The translations under genes were made by a program, and so were the position numbers. Below, piece after piece: positions 1-15,588 of a stretch of 64,000 nt of DNA (its first letter is position 1; each line of letters opens with the position of its first letter). Origin of the DNA: Carallia brachiata (taxonomy: Eukaryota > Streptophyta > Magnoliopsida > Malpighiales > Rhizophoraceae); NCBI GenBank assembly GCA_021464245.1, contig JADCRB010000032.1:1166025-1230024 (forward strand). Reading direction: 5' to 3'. Under the pieces are notes generated by a model. It had not been told where the DNA came from. It saw only the letters and a program-made list of their open reading frames with translations, and did no database searches.

Positions 1-3000
1 AACTCCTTTCTCTCAGGGAGAGAATAGACTATTAAATTTCGGATGCCACGAATCTACTCACAAAAGAACAAATTGATGTGTTACATCAGTTAGTAAGAAG
101 AATTTTCGTATTGTTAAACACTAATAACAAGAAAAAAAAAATACAAAAAACATTCTAGAGCTGTTGAAAAAGAGAAATTTCGAAAACCTTGTATCTGTGG
201 TAAAAATGAGCTCTCTCAGTGTAGAGCATGATCTTCTTTCTTCCTTCAAAAAACCAAACTCGTGCACGAGAAATATCACTTGATTTGGTGTATCTACAGG
301 AAATAGAGAGTGGCATTTAATGTTATAACAAACAGGGGAAAGAACTTCAAGTTGCACATGTAATTGATCGAAAATGACCAGAAGATGGGTAGGAGATTTT
401 ACTCTGAAAGAAGGCAGAACGATGTGCTCTGGGACTTCAAAAAGTTACGAAGTCGAACGTACTCAAAATAAGAACTGATAAATAGCATAATTCCACCCTG
501 TGCAAAAAATTATGAGCGTTTCTAGCTACAGCAATTTTCTTTAAGCATATGTTCACCCTAATTTGCATTTGTAATTTTCAGTAGAAAAATTAAAAAATAC
601 CTGAATAGAATCTTTTATCTTTGGAAACACCTGCATGGAAAAAGGCATCGAAATAATGACACGTGAAAATATCAAATGCACAAGTTTGAACAACAGACAA
701 TCTTCGAGTGATCGCCCACGAAAAAATTTCTCCAAGCCCCACTATTTTCCTGACATAGTAACACTTCACCAAGCCAATACTCAAAGGATATCCATAAAAA
801 GTAAGCATAGACTCTCGTTTAAGCATGTTTTCAAGCTGTTGCTTATGCAAATCTAAAATAGAAAAAAGCATGCATGCATAAACATTTACCAAAGAACTAT
901 TCAAGAGCTTAAGCTCTTGGACCCCCAGGATATGACACATATATGATACTCTCACATGCCTGCTTACACACAGCTGAAAGCATGGACAAACACAAGCCCA
1001 CATTGTGCTGAAAATATATGCTAACTAGAAATATGAGAGTGTTCTTTGAACCCACGAACAGTTGATCAGAAAGACAGATACTTGTCAATGAACCATTTAA
1101 CCCAAAACTTTAAAATTTTAAGTGAGGCCAAGAACATAACTTATTTAACTCCAGCAACAGGCATAAACACAGTAGCAGGACCACAGAGAGCAAGAGAAAG
1201 AGAGAGAGAGTTGACCACTTAGATTTTACTGCTTTACTGTTTTGCTTCTTAGACTATTACAACAAATTTGGAGCTCTTCAAACAATAATATACTTGATTA
1301 AAACAATATTTCATTTCCATCTCCATCCTTTGGAGAACTCCCCAAGGTAAAAGGCTAGGCTTTTGTGCATTGCATGCATCTCAGGATATTTGACCACTAA
1401 AATTACGAGACTTTGCTAGCTGCTTTACATCTCTCATCTTTCAATGTTTTAAGCAGTAGTGCAAAAAGGAAAATCCTGAAAACAATCCCAATTTCTGAAC
1501 AGGTTAAATTCTAGAAGTGGCAAGCGCTTTGCATGGGCAAAATAGAAACTAATATTTGAATGGGTGGGATTGTTTACATGCAGCATTGGCTACTTGGATG
1601 TGCATTTGTGCTTATGGGTTCAAAAGTATCAAATATTAAAAATGCAACTGTTTGCCAAACCTTCTTAGTGAAATATTCAAGACGAGCATCGTCAGCATCT
1701 TCTAGTAAGTTTGCCTCAAATCGCTCGTAAATCTGGGAGAGTCAACAGGAACAACAATGAGAATATAAAAGACAGCATCAGAAAGAACTAATAGTCAGAC
1801 ATGGACAACCCACCCCCATTAAAAAACAAACACACATCCAATAAAGAAGACATAACATTACGATTATTTGAAAAACGAAACCAATTGCAGATCTAAGATT
1901 GTCACACCAAAAGGCACTATCTACCACATAATGAAAACAGTTTGACCAAATTACCCAAATAATAGAACAATAGGATCGAATGAGACAAGCAAACATACCT
2001 GTCGTACTTGCAGCAGGACTTTGGGAAGAACACCTTTATACTTGCACACCAACTTTACCTATTGGTATCATGTAAAAATGACTATGAGAAAGAATAACGT
2101 TCCACAAGATGCTTGAACCAAGTAACAAAAAGAAGAAGCTAGCATCCTTCTCAATCTATGCTTAATTAGCTCTTCATAAGCAGCCCTCTATTTCCAACTT
2201 GGCACTGAGGATATGCTTTATAACCTTTTAAACCAACACCTCTGTTAGCATCTGTCTACTCTTTAAAAACAAAGAAAATCAAATGGTATGTTGTTCTGGG
2301 GACTAAAAATTTACATTTTCAGGAAAAAATAGGTTTTCAAAAATTATATTCTATTATTTCTGTTTAAGCATGTGCAAAAGCCTAGTGTAAGACATCAGAA
2401 TCATTGCAGGAGCGAGCAGCCTTCTCTTGTTTCATCTTTAAAATAGCTGAAAGTTATTTTGAAGTTAGCGTGGTAATAGGAAACATTGAAAGTTATTCAA
2501 AAAAAGTAAACCAAATCCCAATTAAGTGCAGAAAGCAGATGTAAAAGAAAGAGAGCAGCAAACAAACCTTTCCTTGGTAGTTAACACATTGGTGATTGAA
2601 TAAAGCATTAATGTCTGAAAAAAAAAATTAAATAGGCATGTTATGCTTGCCATCAATGTGGAAAAAACAAATATACTTGTAGCGTCAAAGCCTAGAAATG
2701 CAAGACAATTATTACTTGCATGCATGCATAAAGTTCATTAAACTACACAAGCACACTTGTAGATAATTATTCTGATTTCAGAGGCAACTTTTACAGTACA
2801 ACAGATCAGACCAGAGCATGAATTCCATACTCTAAATGCCAAGATGTAATGGACTAACAGAGAAGGGAGCAAATTTTACCAGGATTCACATAATAACTTA
2901 GAACTATTGTTTGCCGATACAATCTTGCATGTCCTTCTAGATACCTATACATGAAAAACAATACAAACCAGTGAATTTCAGGAGGGATGAAACAAAAGAT

Positions 3001-6000
3001 TCAACTCTATTAATGGTCTTGTAGTTCAAAAACAGCTGGCACAGAACTCCCCACTCAAACATAAACTTAAAAACCTAGAGAAGCAGCCTTCAGTAACATA
3101 AAGGAACATCATACTCAATTTTGACAGCAAAGGAATAATTCAACAGGAATGTACAAAGAAAATTACAGAGTGTAATTTTCAGATCAACATGGTATGATAG
3201 AAGGAACAGTCCACATACCACTTCCTAATGCGCATGATATCAGTCCCATGCTGCTTAGAAGGTATACAGTTCAGGTGGTCAAGAACTGAACTAAGAAAGG
3301 CCCAATTCTGGATATCATTTGCCAAACAGGGTATGAGAACAGAAATGATATATAGCATACTTCTAAATTAAAATGATATATATTATATCGCAAGTAAAGC
3401 AGTGAATTTCATGCTCCACCTGCATTGTGATTACATCTGCATGATCAATAATAAGAACCTGCTTGTCCAAGGAACCTAGTCAGTACATTAACCTTAAGGA
3501 ATATACCAAATAAAAGAAAAAATGAAATTAAAAGAGATACTCCCAACAAACTAACAAGTAAAAACAAAATACCTCTATGGAAGAAAGATAATCAACATCG
3601 ATATCCTTGTTGATTTCAGCTTTGGCAATTTTCTGACAATAATAGAACACTGTCAATTGCAGCTTAAAAATTTTAAATTGGAAATCTGATAATAAGACAT
3701 AGAAAGAGATTGCAAAATCCTACACAAACAAAAGGCAACAAAAAAAAAGGAAAAAAATCGTGCACCTGAGAGGTTAATACTACATCAGTGAAATGCATCA
3801 AATGCCTAATGCCAGGCCATGAAGCCAACAGCAGCAAAGAAGACTACTGTGCTTCTTATGTACCTCTCTATATTTATATATTTAAAAAATGTTGCTTATG
3901 AGGTTCTGGTTGATATAAACCATTGTATCAAAACTTTAACACTACTTGAATCTCATAATTGATCCATTTGTTATGTGTCATGCGGTTTCAGAGGCATAAT
4001 GGTTTGTAGCTGTAGATACACAAATAGATATGCATGACACAGGTGGAATATTTGAGATGTATACGAATGAACAGAGTAAATCTTACATCGTGCAATTTGA
4101 GAGGAGAAGCAACAATCATGTCTGAGGAATAAAAGTCACTGTATAATTTTATGCTCCTCCTGCAAAAGAGTAGACAAGAAAAACAGAACATGAAAGCATA
4201 CTAAGTGGACTAGGAAAAAGAGAAACACATAGTAAATCCACCCTTCATTTACTCTATCAAAAGAATGTGGTCATAACAAATCTCAGGGTGCTTTTCTTTT
4301 GACTAAAAGAAAGGGGTTTTGGTTCTACAGATAGCTCAGAAAAGAGAACAGCGAACAGTTTTTAAGCAGTTAAAAGAAATCTGTGACACATCATTTCCAT
4401 GCCCCATTAATTAAAACTGTTCCAATTACTGCGGATCTTAAAATATAAATACTTGAACAAGTAAAGAGAATGGTGAAAACTCATGTCATGGTTAACTCAT
4501 ATTCAACTACACAGAAAAAATTAATTACCTTGTAAACTTGATGCCAAGCATAAAGTTGTCATCATTGTTTTTATCAACAAATAGTGCTTGATAATCAGAT
4601 GGCTTTGAAGACTTTTTTCCAAAATTTTCTTCATCAACTTGAACCCCAAAGTCATCAATGAAACGGTCAAAATGTTCCACATTTACCTGTAAGATGATGG
4701 AAGGATGTAAAAAATAAAAAATATGGAGAGCTCAACAACATATTGTCAAATAAGGGTGCTAAACATATTAGAATCAGCAAGAAAGTATGAACTGAAACAA
4801 AATGTAAGTAAGTTTGTCAGAGAAATAATTGAAAATTTCCATGACTGACAGTTTAGCTCCAGTTTTAATACTTTTGTTAATTCCAGTGTGTCCCAACCTA
4901 CTCCACGGAAGGAGGAGGGGGGGGGGGGAGACGGACCCTCCAGTTTTCTGTGCCCAAAGGGGGAGATTGTCAGGAATCTTCTCATCGGTTGGCTAACATA
5001 TGAAAAATTAATCATTCCAATTTACAGCTCCTACTCTGTCTTACATACAATGCAATATTAGTGCTGCTTTAGTAAATATTGACCAGCATCGTAAGCAAGA
5101 CAGAAATTCAAAGAGAAGTCTTGATGCGAAATTGACACAAAAGTAGCAGAAAAACCATTCAAAAGAGCGAGGAAAAGTAGCTGAAGAAATGCGCTAAAAC
5201 AACAAAAAACCAGATTCCAAATAAGAAAATACACAGAGCATTCAACATTACTTCTGTACTTGTGAAGCACACCAAATCTGAGAAACATCCATCAAAGAAC
5301 ACAGAGTTTAATACGTGGCAGTCAGTGTACAGAGTTTACAGATTAAACAGGGACACCATCTCACAGTCTTTAAGAAAATTTCTACAACATGTTAAAGAAA
5401 TGAATGGCACACATGGAAGTACCTTGTAGGCTTGAGGAGTCATTTCTATTAGCCTCTTAATTGTTCGAAGCGCGATGTGTCTAGTAGGCAATAGGATCAA
5501 AACCTGTAGAACATCAGTATAATGCTTTTATTCGGCAAAGTGATACACTAATTTGTCAAATTAGTACACTCAATGTCAAATATAATCTCAATGTCAAAAA
5601 GCTTTTAATTGGTTCTTTCATCTCTACTCCCACTCATATTAATAATCCCTTCCTTCAATATTTAGTGTTCTAATCCACATTCTCTATTCAGTGCATTTAT
5701 TATCTTTTTCAGTTAAAAAGTCTCCACCTCCAAAAGCCAAACTACATGGTATCAACAAAGAAATTTAAAAAATTAAGTTACCTATTTTTATCAAAAAAAT
5801 CTGAACACTGAATACATTAAAACTTCTTTAACATAGAAAATAACATCATACAGCATACATGCATCAAGCGGGTAATTTTATAGTTCTTGCTTCAAAAACC
5901 AATGCATTATACTAGGTTTCCTGGTCCCAATAATCCAATTGTTAAAGCTTTAATGCTATGAGCACAATCAGCAATAGCAAGAATATAAAAGCAAAGAATG

Positions 6001-9000
6001 CAGCACCTTTGGGCGCGTGAACCCGCGATCAAGGAAACCATCATCATCAACCAATTCATCCTTAGAACTGTCCGGGTACTTAGCCACTTTTGAATCATTC
6101 TTCTTTATAAGGTCTCTAGTCTTGAAAATGTGATTCAGCTGCATGATATTTTACCTCATTCAGTATAAGAAAGTTTGACATGACAATCCTATCTATTACA
6201 ATATAATAACTTATAAGGGAGAAGGGTACTAGCACGCACAGAATGCATGATATATGCATCCGTGACACTCAAATCTTCTTCCAAGCCTTTGAGATAAAAT
6301 GGTCTCTTGTTAGAGTGCAATATATCCCTGTAGCTGCTGCCTAGAGAAAAAGTGGTCCATGTTACCATCATACCAGGAAATGAGCAGCTAATAAATAAGC
6401 ACAATTGAAAGGCCACATGATCTACCAGACAGAAGCTTACAAAGAGAAAAGAAATATCTCTGCCTAGACGAATGAAAAATGTCGCCTCCGGATTTCCTGT
6501 ATACATCTAGCCAGTGCTTATATAACTTTGGTTTGAGACCATAGTCAGGATTTATGCTAGGGTCCTGCAAAATAAAAATATGAAATCTAAATACAGAATG
6601 AAGATCAAGAAGTGCACCCTGAAGGGAAAAAAAAAACCCACTCTAAACTGATAAAGCGTGAGAGGATGCCAAGGAAGCTCCTAAATCAAACTCAGTCAAT
6701 TTACCCAGCATCCTTGGCATCTTCACTGGTAATGCAAACTAATACTATGAAACCACAGCTTGGAACTAATCTTATCCCCATTCCTGACCCTTTAAAAGAA
6801 TTGCTGTATAATCTCTTCCTGATGTATTTTATCTCTCTACAAAAATGTTGAACTAATCAAGGATAATGGCCAATGTTTATAACAGAAGGAAGAGACTATG
6901 ACAATACAGCATGGTTAAGCTGTTTTATAAGAAAGACACCAGGACATGGATATCTCTCTGTTTTTTGCAATCCCTCTCAACGGCCAGAAAAAAAAGTGCA
7001 AAAGACATGTCACTTTTGAAATTGAATAAAAGAAAAGATTTTAACCCGATGGTTTATACATATCTGGATAAATATGAAAAAGCTGATTTGTAAACATAAA
7101 TTACTTTTGAGTTATAAAGTAAACAAAAAATATGGAATATACCTTCATGAAACAATCTCCAGTCCCTACCCACTTGCAATTTGGCATGTCAGAAGCAGGA
7201 ACATCCCATGAATATTTCCATTTTCTCTTTGACAGCTTGTCAGCTTCTCCATCTGAGAACTTGTACCCCAAGTGTATATCGAAAGGACTGCATGAAGAGC
7301 ATTATAGCCTAACTGTAAGAATATAGAATTATAGAAAACAAGCGACCTGAAAGACAAATAAATATATGAAGTCTAATTCACATTTGCAAGAAATAAAGGA
7401 ATAAAAACTTCAACTTTGGGCAGGTATATTAAGTTTTAGAAACTGTTTACCAAAGACATCCAAAGCAATTATCAGGAAATAAACTTGAATTCCCTTAAGC
7501 GAACAATCGGGAGATGGCAAATGAAAATAATAATAATATTAACCAGATACATATTCTCTGAGGCCATTTATAAAGTTATCCAAACATTTCATTTCCCTAT
7601 TCTTGTGCAGAAGTTGCCCAAAACCGCGACTAATATATTGAGTAAAGGTATCTGGTGTTAAAACATTATCCATCTGAAGTCATAATGGTAAGAAATTAAG
7701 CATAAGCAATCACATAGAGTGCAAAATCATCGTAGGGTACCTCATGGATGGTGATGCCAAAGAAATCGAGTGAGCATTCACATCCAAATTGTGCTCTTGA
7801 TCTATGTCAGACACATCCGGATCATCTTCTGATTCAGTATTTTCATTCCCATCTACAATGCCAACTGTGCCAGGATCTTTAAGCTTACTTTCCATGCGAT
7901 CACTTCTTGGGGATTCATCATCAGTTCCTATATGCCAGCAAGAAACAAAAAAGCAAAATTGCAGGTGAATACCACTAATTGAAAGTTAAAAACCTAGTTG
8001 ATTCTCAAGCAAATCCATGGCTTCATTTAAAAGTTGGACCTGAAGTAACCCTAAAAAGCCCAAAAATCATTTTTCCAGGACAACAAAATTAGCACTGCTC
8101 AAAATAGGCCCATTGCAAAGGAAGCTGCCAAAGCACTATCAGCAGCTTCTCTCACGACAAATGCCTCCACATAAAGCAACATTAAAACATAGACTCCATT
8201 GGCCAACATATTTGGAACCCAAAACTGTAGAAACTCAAGCTTTAGGCAGAATTTTTTTCTTAATCCAACTTCAACTTGTAGAAGTAAAAGAACTCTGCCA
8301 ACTGAGACTTATTATCGATTGCCCACTTTGTAAACTAAGGCAAAAGTGTGATACACAAAGGAACATTGACAACAGTAGCATATAAGCGGGAAGCAAAGCA
8401 CAAAAGCTAGGATATGCAAAATAATTGAAGAAATTAAAGCGTAAATATATAAATTTACCATCTTCTGCAGCATTTTCATCATTTGATATGCTGAGAGTTC
8501 CTGAGTCACTGGCTTCCTCTTCTTCTGAGTCACTTTTTCCTTCCTCCCCTCTTTTTCTATGCTTAAGAGAAGCGCGTGCCACATATTAGTCATACATCTC
8601 AATCAAAACACATGGTGGTATGATAGATTGGCAACAAATGTGAAAAATCAGGAACTGAAAAATAGTTATATCAAAGAGGTTAATATACATATTTTACAAA
8701 CAGGCCATAAATTATTATAACATTAAAATATCAATATCTATCAGCTTTCAACTTTATTCACTCTCTTAAAAAACCAAACAAGTATATCTCAACACGTGAA
8801 TTGATAATAAGATAAAAAAATGATGCAGCATGCAACCCAAAAATAAGATCTTGCAGTGAACAAGCAAAAGAAAAATCGGTTTCTAAACTGTTGTGTGGGC
8901 TGGATGGAGGAGAACCAAGAAACTCAAAGTACTAATTTCTTTGAAATGGGTGTGACTCTCTGTTATTTTATATTGTCTCTATCAGAAACTGAAATTCCAT

Positions 9001-10746
9001 AACTTTTCCTAGGACCACCATCAACAACATACCTAAATCTTCCTACGTGCCATCCTCCATCAACAATTACATTAAGACACACCTCAAATATTCCTTCTAG
9101 TCTATACCTTTAATGTTGCTGAAAAAGAGAAACTGGCGACAAGGTTTCCCATCCTAATCATAATTGGAAGCTCCTGCTTCAACAAGGACCTTCCATTCTA
9201 TAAAGTTCTATTACTAATCAAAACAATATTCATATACGCAATTTACTTGTTCCAAGAAGGTTTGTGCAATCATGTCTTGACAAATTCGTTGACAAAAAAC
9301 TATCAAGAAAGAATGTTACAAGGAATTGGAAAAATCTAACGTATTAAGATTAGGTGGCAACTAGAATGCTTGGATAAAAGAACATGTTGTGAAGCAACAA
9401 TAGGTGCACAATTGAGTTTTAAGTTGCTGTCTGCCATTTGGAATATAAATGTAGAATGAAACTAATTTTAAACAGCTCAAAACTTCTGACCTCTTTTGCG
9501 GATTATTTAATCCCATTCTAGTTCTAGTCACACACACCAAATAAAACAGATAGAGGCAGTTGCCTCTGCTTCTAAACAGAATCAATAATTTAATGCGAAT
9601 GTTACCTCTTTCTACATGCGTGAGCAAGAGATGCATTAGTTGACTGGAGTCTCATTAGCAAACTATTGTACATTTCCGCTCCACTGGAAGCAGCATGACC
9701 AGGTTCCTCATCTGGTAAATCCCCTGCATTCAGCAAAACCAAAAGGTCTGTATTCCAACACAAAAGGTAATATTCAAAGATTGAGCTGTCCAATGTAACA
9801 ATTTGTTATGTATGTTCTAGGGTAAAGGCTCCGCTCTGATTGGGAGAGATGCTACTCCGTTAAAGAAGTAAGGCTAGTTGGTTAACTGTAGCTTAAGTAT
9901 AATAAGTGAGGTAAGGTGTTGGCAGCCATTGAATTTGGTACTTAAATCATAGCCATTGACCAACGATTGCATGAGACCATATGTCATTCCATCTAGAACA
10001 GAAAAAGGCATGAAGAACAAATTTTACAATTTCTCATTCTAACTTTCTCTTGCTCTCTCCTCTTCCGGTCCTTCCTCTTCTTCTCTACCATTCTCCTCTC
10101 ATCTCAACATCTTCTCTATCGCTTTTATCAACCGAATTTGGGTTGTTACACAATTACAAAATAATCTGAGACTTTCTTTAACTTAAAAAAGACGAAAAGT
10201 AAAACGCATAAGTAAAAGCACACATGCCTGAAGAACTCGGTGATGAGACACGAGCAAGCTCGTCTTCAATACTGCCATTCTTTTTCGCTTTCTTGACTGC
10301 TTCGAACTTCTCGGGTGCATTCTGCCTCCTCAATCCTAATTAACAGATTATCAACATATAAAAATGCAGCTTTCTTTCTTTCAATCCTTCTTTATAATTC
10401 TTTCTTTCTTGGTCCCTTAAAAAAAAAAAAAAAAAAAAGAGGACGGATGTTTGAACCCCTAACAACCAGAGATACGCTCCCACAATATCCCAATGCACAT
10501 AAAGGTCGGTCGCTGCGCCACATTGTGGTCGTGTGGCGGCAACGGAATGGCCCGTTGCGGCGGTTGCAGTATGGAAGATCTTCTACTCTACAACAATCGA
10601 AAACCCTAGAAGGACAACAAAAAGAAAGGAACGTAAGAATGAGTACCTCGCCGGGAAGAAGAAAGACTGCGCGAAAGAGAGCCACCTCCTCCCTTGTTTC
10701 CATTATCTTTCTTCCCGCCTCCTACCTTTCTCCCTTTACGATACAT
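1..10746 (-). CDS. UTP25: UTP25 homologue (DEF-type U3 snoRNP-associated protein), 3' end outside window
   Basis: Nucleolar small-subunit processome factor needed for early pre-rRNA cleavage; a degenerate DEAD-box-like protein (family knowledge). Coding exons, 5' to 3' on minus: 10746-10647, 10335-10228, 9723-9606, 8556-8459, 7927-7741, 7287-7143, 6564-6441, 6340-6240, 6138-6007, 5503-5423, 4686-4529, 4159-4087, 3632-3573, 3458-3420, 3307-3219, 2944-2880, 2614-2568, 2058-1999, 1732-1661, 630-601, 497-403, 293-188, 53-<1. Phases close at every junction, giving about 713 codons. The N-terminus is basic, followed by an acidic stretch (exons 3-5). Family blocks seen: SKQHGTDIMRIRKW, DINALFNHQC, VFPKIKDSIQ, RVWFFEGRKKIMLYTERAHF, IRGIRNLIVYSLPERKEF. 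The start is the first ATG in the exon that opens the frame. The last few codons lie beyond base 1. The second intron has a GC donor. Identity is certain; exon edges are hand-derived. Confidence 0.93.
10226..10227 (-). other. GC (non-canonical) splice donor, UTP25 intron 2
   Basis: Exon 2 ends ...TCTTCAG and the intron begins GCATGT; the acceptor is AATGCAG before 9723. Using the nearby GT (10222-10223) would put a stop codon within five codons of exon 3. The GC donor keeps the frame into GDLPDEEPGHAAS. This is the standard minor GC-AG class of U2 introns. Confidence 0.7.
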
Positions 10747-10960
10747 CTTTCTAATACGTCTGCAATGAAATAAAACGATTAACTGGCGTTTTGAAGTTAC
10801 ACGAGAGGACGCTTATAAAAATAAGAAGAAATTTACGAGAATCTCGGAGGAAGGTGGCGGCGGCGGTGGCTGGCGGAGAAGGAACGGAGGCAATTAAGTT
10901 GAGAGACGTTTTAGGGTTTTTTTTTTTTTTTTTTTATTTAAATTTGAAAAGTTATGAGGA
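10747..10960 (-). promoter_or_regulatory. UTP25 5' leader and promoter-proximal region
   Basis: An acceptor-like site (TTTCATTGCAG, cut at 10760/10759) lies 13 bases before the ATG, so the leader probably carries a 5'-UTR intron. Upstream lies a GC-rich patch (10,850-10,880) and then a T-run at 10,917-10,936. No clear TATA box was found. Start of transcription not determined. Confidence 0.4.
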
Positions 10961-11593
10961 GGGGCTTCTGTAAGGTCAGGGACCTTTTTATAGGTATCCG
11001 GTAGCGGTAGCGTAAGTTGTACAAATCGATTGAGAATAAATAAATAATTTGGTAAAAAAAAAAGAATAAATAATTAATTAATTAAATAAGCATTCTTTTT
11101 TTTTTTTTTTTGACAATAATAAGCATTCCATGTTCGATGTGGAATAATGTTTTAAATAAAGCATTAAATGTGCTGAGATTTTTTACCTTTAGAAATCTTT
11201 AGTTTTTCAAAAAAAAAAATGATGGTATATGTTTGACCATTCCAAATCTTGATTTTGTTTTAAAAAAACAAGAAAATATCTTCAAAACACTGCATTATTA
11301 CGATTATTTTTTTTTTGGGAGTAATTATTACGATATATTTTTAAAGCATCAAAAATTTTCATTCTTAAGTTTTTGAAAAAATTTTCTATGTATAATCACC
11401 TTTTTCTTTTATAATAACAAATTTATAATATATTTAACTTTTAATTTTTTGATACTCAATCAACATATACCGTGTATAAACAATTATAAAAATAAAAAGT
11501 AAAAAAGTGCTGTCACTGTTAAGATTCGTTTTATTTTTTTTTTTTTAAGGAAAGTGAATCCCTCTTGTTACTAAAATTTTGGGAGGAGTATAT

Positions 11594-11880
11594 TTAAGGT
11601 GTGTTTGTTTCTTATAAAACATTTTATAAGAAAAAATTTTACAGATTTTTCGACGTTTGTTTCACGAAAAATATCTTACATAGGTAAAATTTAAGAAAAA
11701 TTTTCAGATTTTCAAGTAAAATAACTTCTCCTTTTACAGAGCTAAAATTATTTTTAAGGAAAATACAAACTATACTATAAGTAGGTAATAAAGGAAAATC
11801 ATTATTTTCACTATAAATATTTTTTCCTACAAATATTTTACAAATCTAAATTATTTTACAACAAACGAACGGACCCTTAA
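11594..11880. mobile_element. MITE-like element with imperfect terminal inverted repeats
   Basis: The left end reads TTAAGGTGTGTTTGTTTC and the right end reads AACAAACGAACGGACCCTTAA, which are inverted near-copies. The interior of about 290 bp is A+T-rich, has no coding capacity, and contains shorter inverted segments (TATAAAACATTTTATAAG). The terminal GGGTCCGTT/GTTTGTT style is common in plant non-autonomous hAT or Harbinger elements. It lies between UTP25 and COQ5. Target duplication is unclear (TTA/TAA at most). Confidence 0.55.
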
Positions 11881-12304
11881 TATCTCTTGCCGCCGTAAAG
11901 GAAAAGGAACGCCCTAATATCTGCCCACGTTAGGATCAGCCATACATCAGTGGTGAAGTCCACAATCTTCCATTTTACAAAATCAAAATTATTTAAGTCT
12001 CAGCTGCCACTGAAATTCTATGCCATTTGCTGATGGGGTGCCACAAAAATAGAAATTTCGTCAGAACTTTAAAAATTTTAGACAGGGCTTTTGCAATCCC
12101 TTTTCAGTATTTTTTTTCCTAAACAACAAAATTTTGAAAAATAGAAAACAATAAAATCAAAGAAAACACGACCGGAGGACCTGTGTTAGCCTATGATCAT
12201 TGCCGGAAGCCGCCAAAACAGCGATCCATATGAGGACTTTATTTCCGTCTCTCTAAAACAATTGTTGACAAACTTCGACATAAGAAAGTCATTTACAGAA
12301 GCCC

Positions 12305-15588
<3,284 letters not shown>

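Noticed and set aside
590..1003. 137-aa Cys/Val-rich minus-strand frame
   Set aside because: Covers a UTP25 intron and the 30-bp exon at 630-601 in a different frame. No family resemblance; intron sequence.
10315..10973. Plus-strand open frames over the UTP25 start region
   Set aside because: Antisense shadows of the first UTP25 exons and leader; no recognisable protein content.
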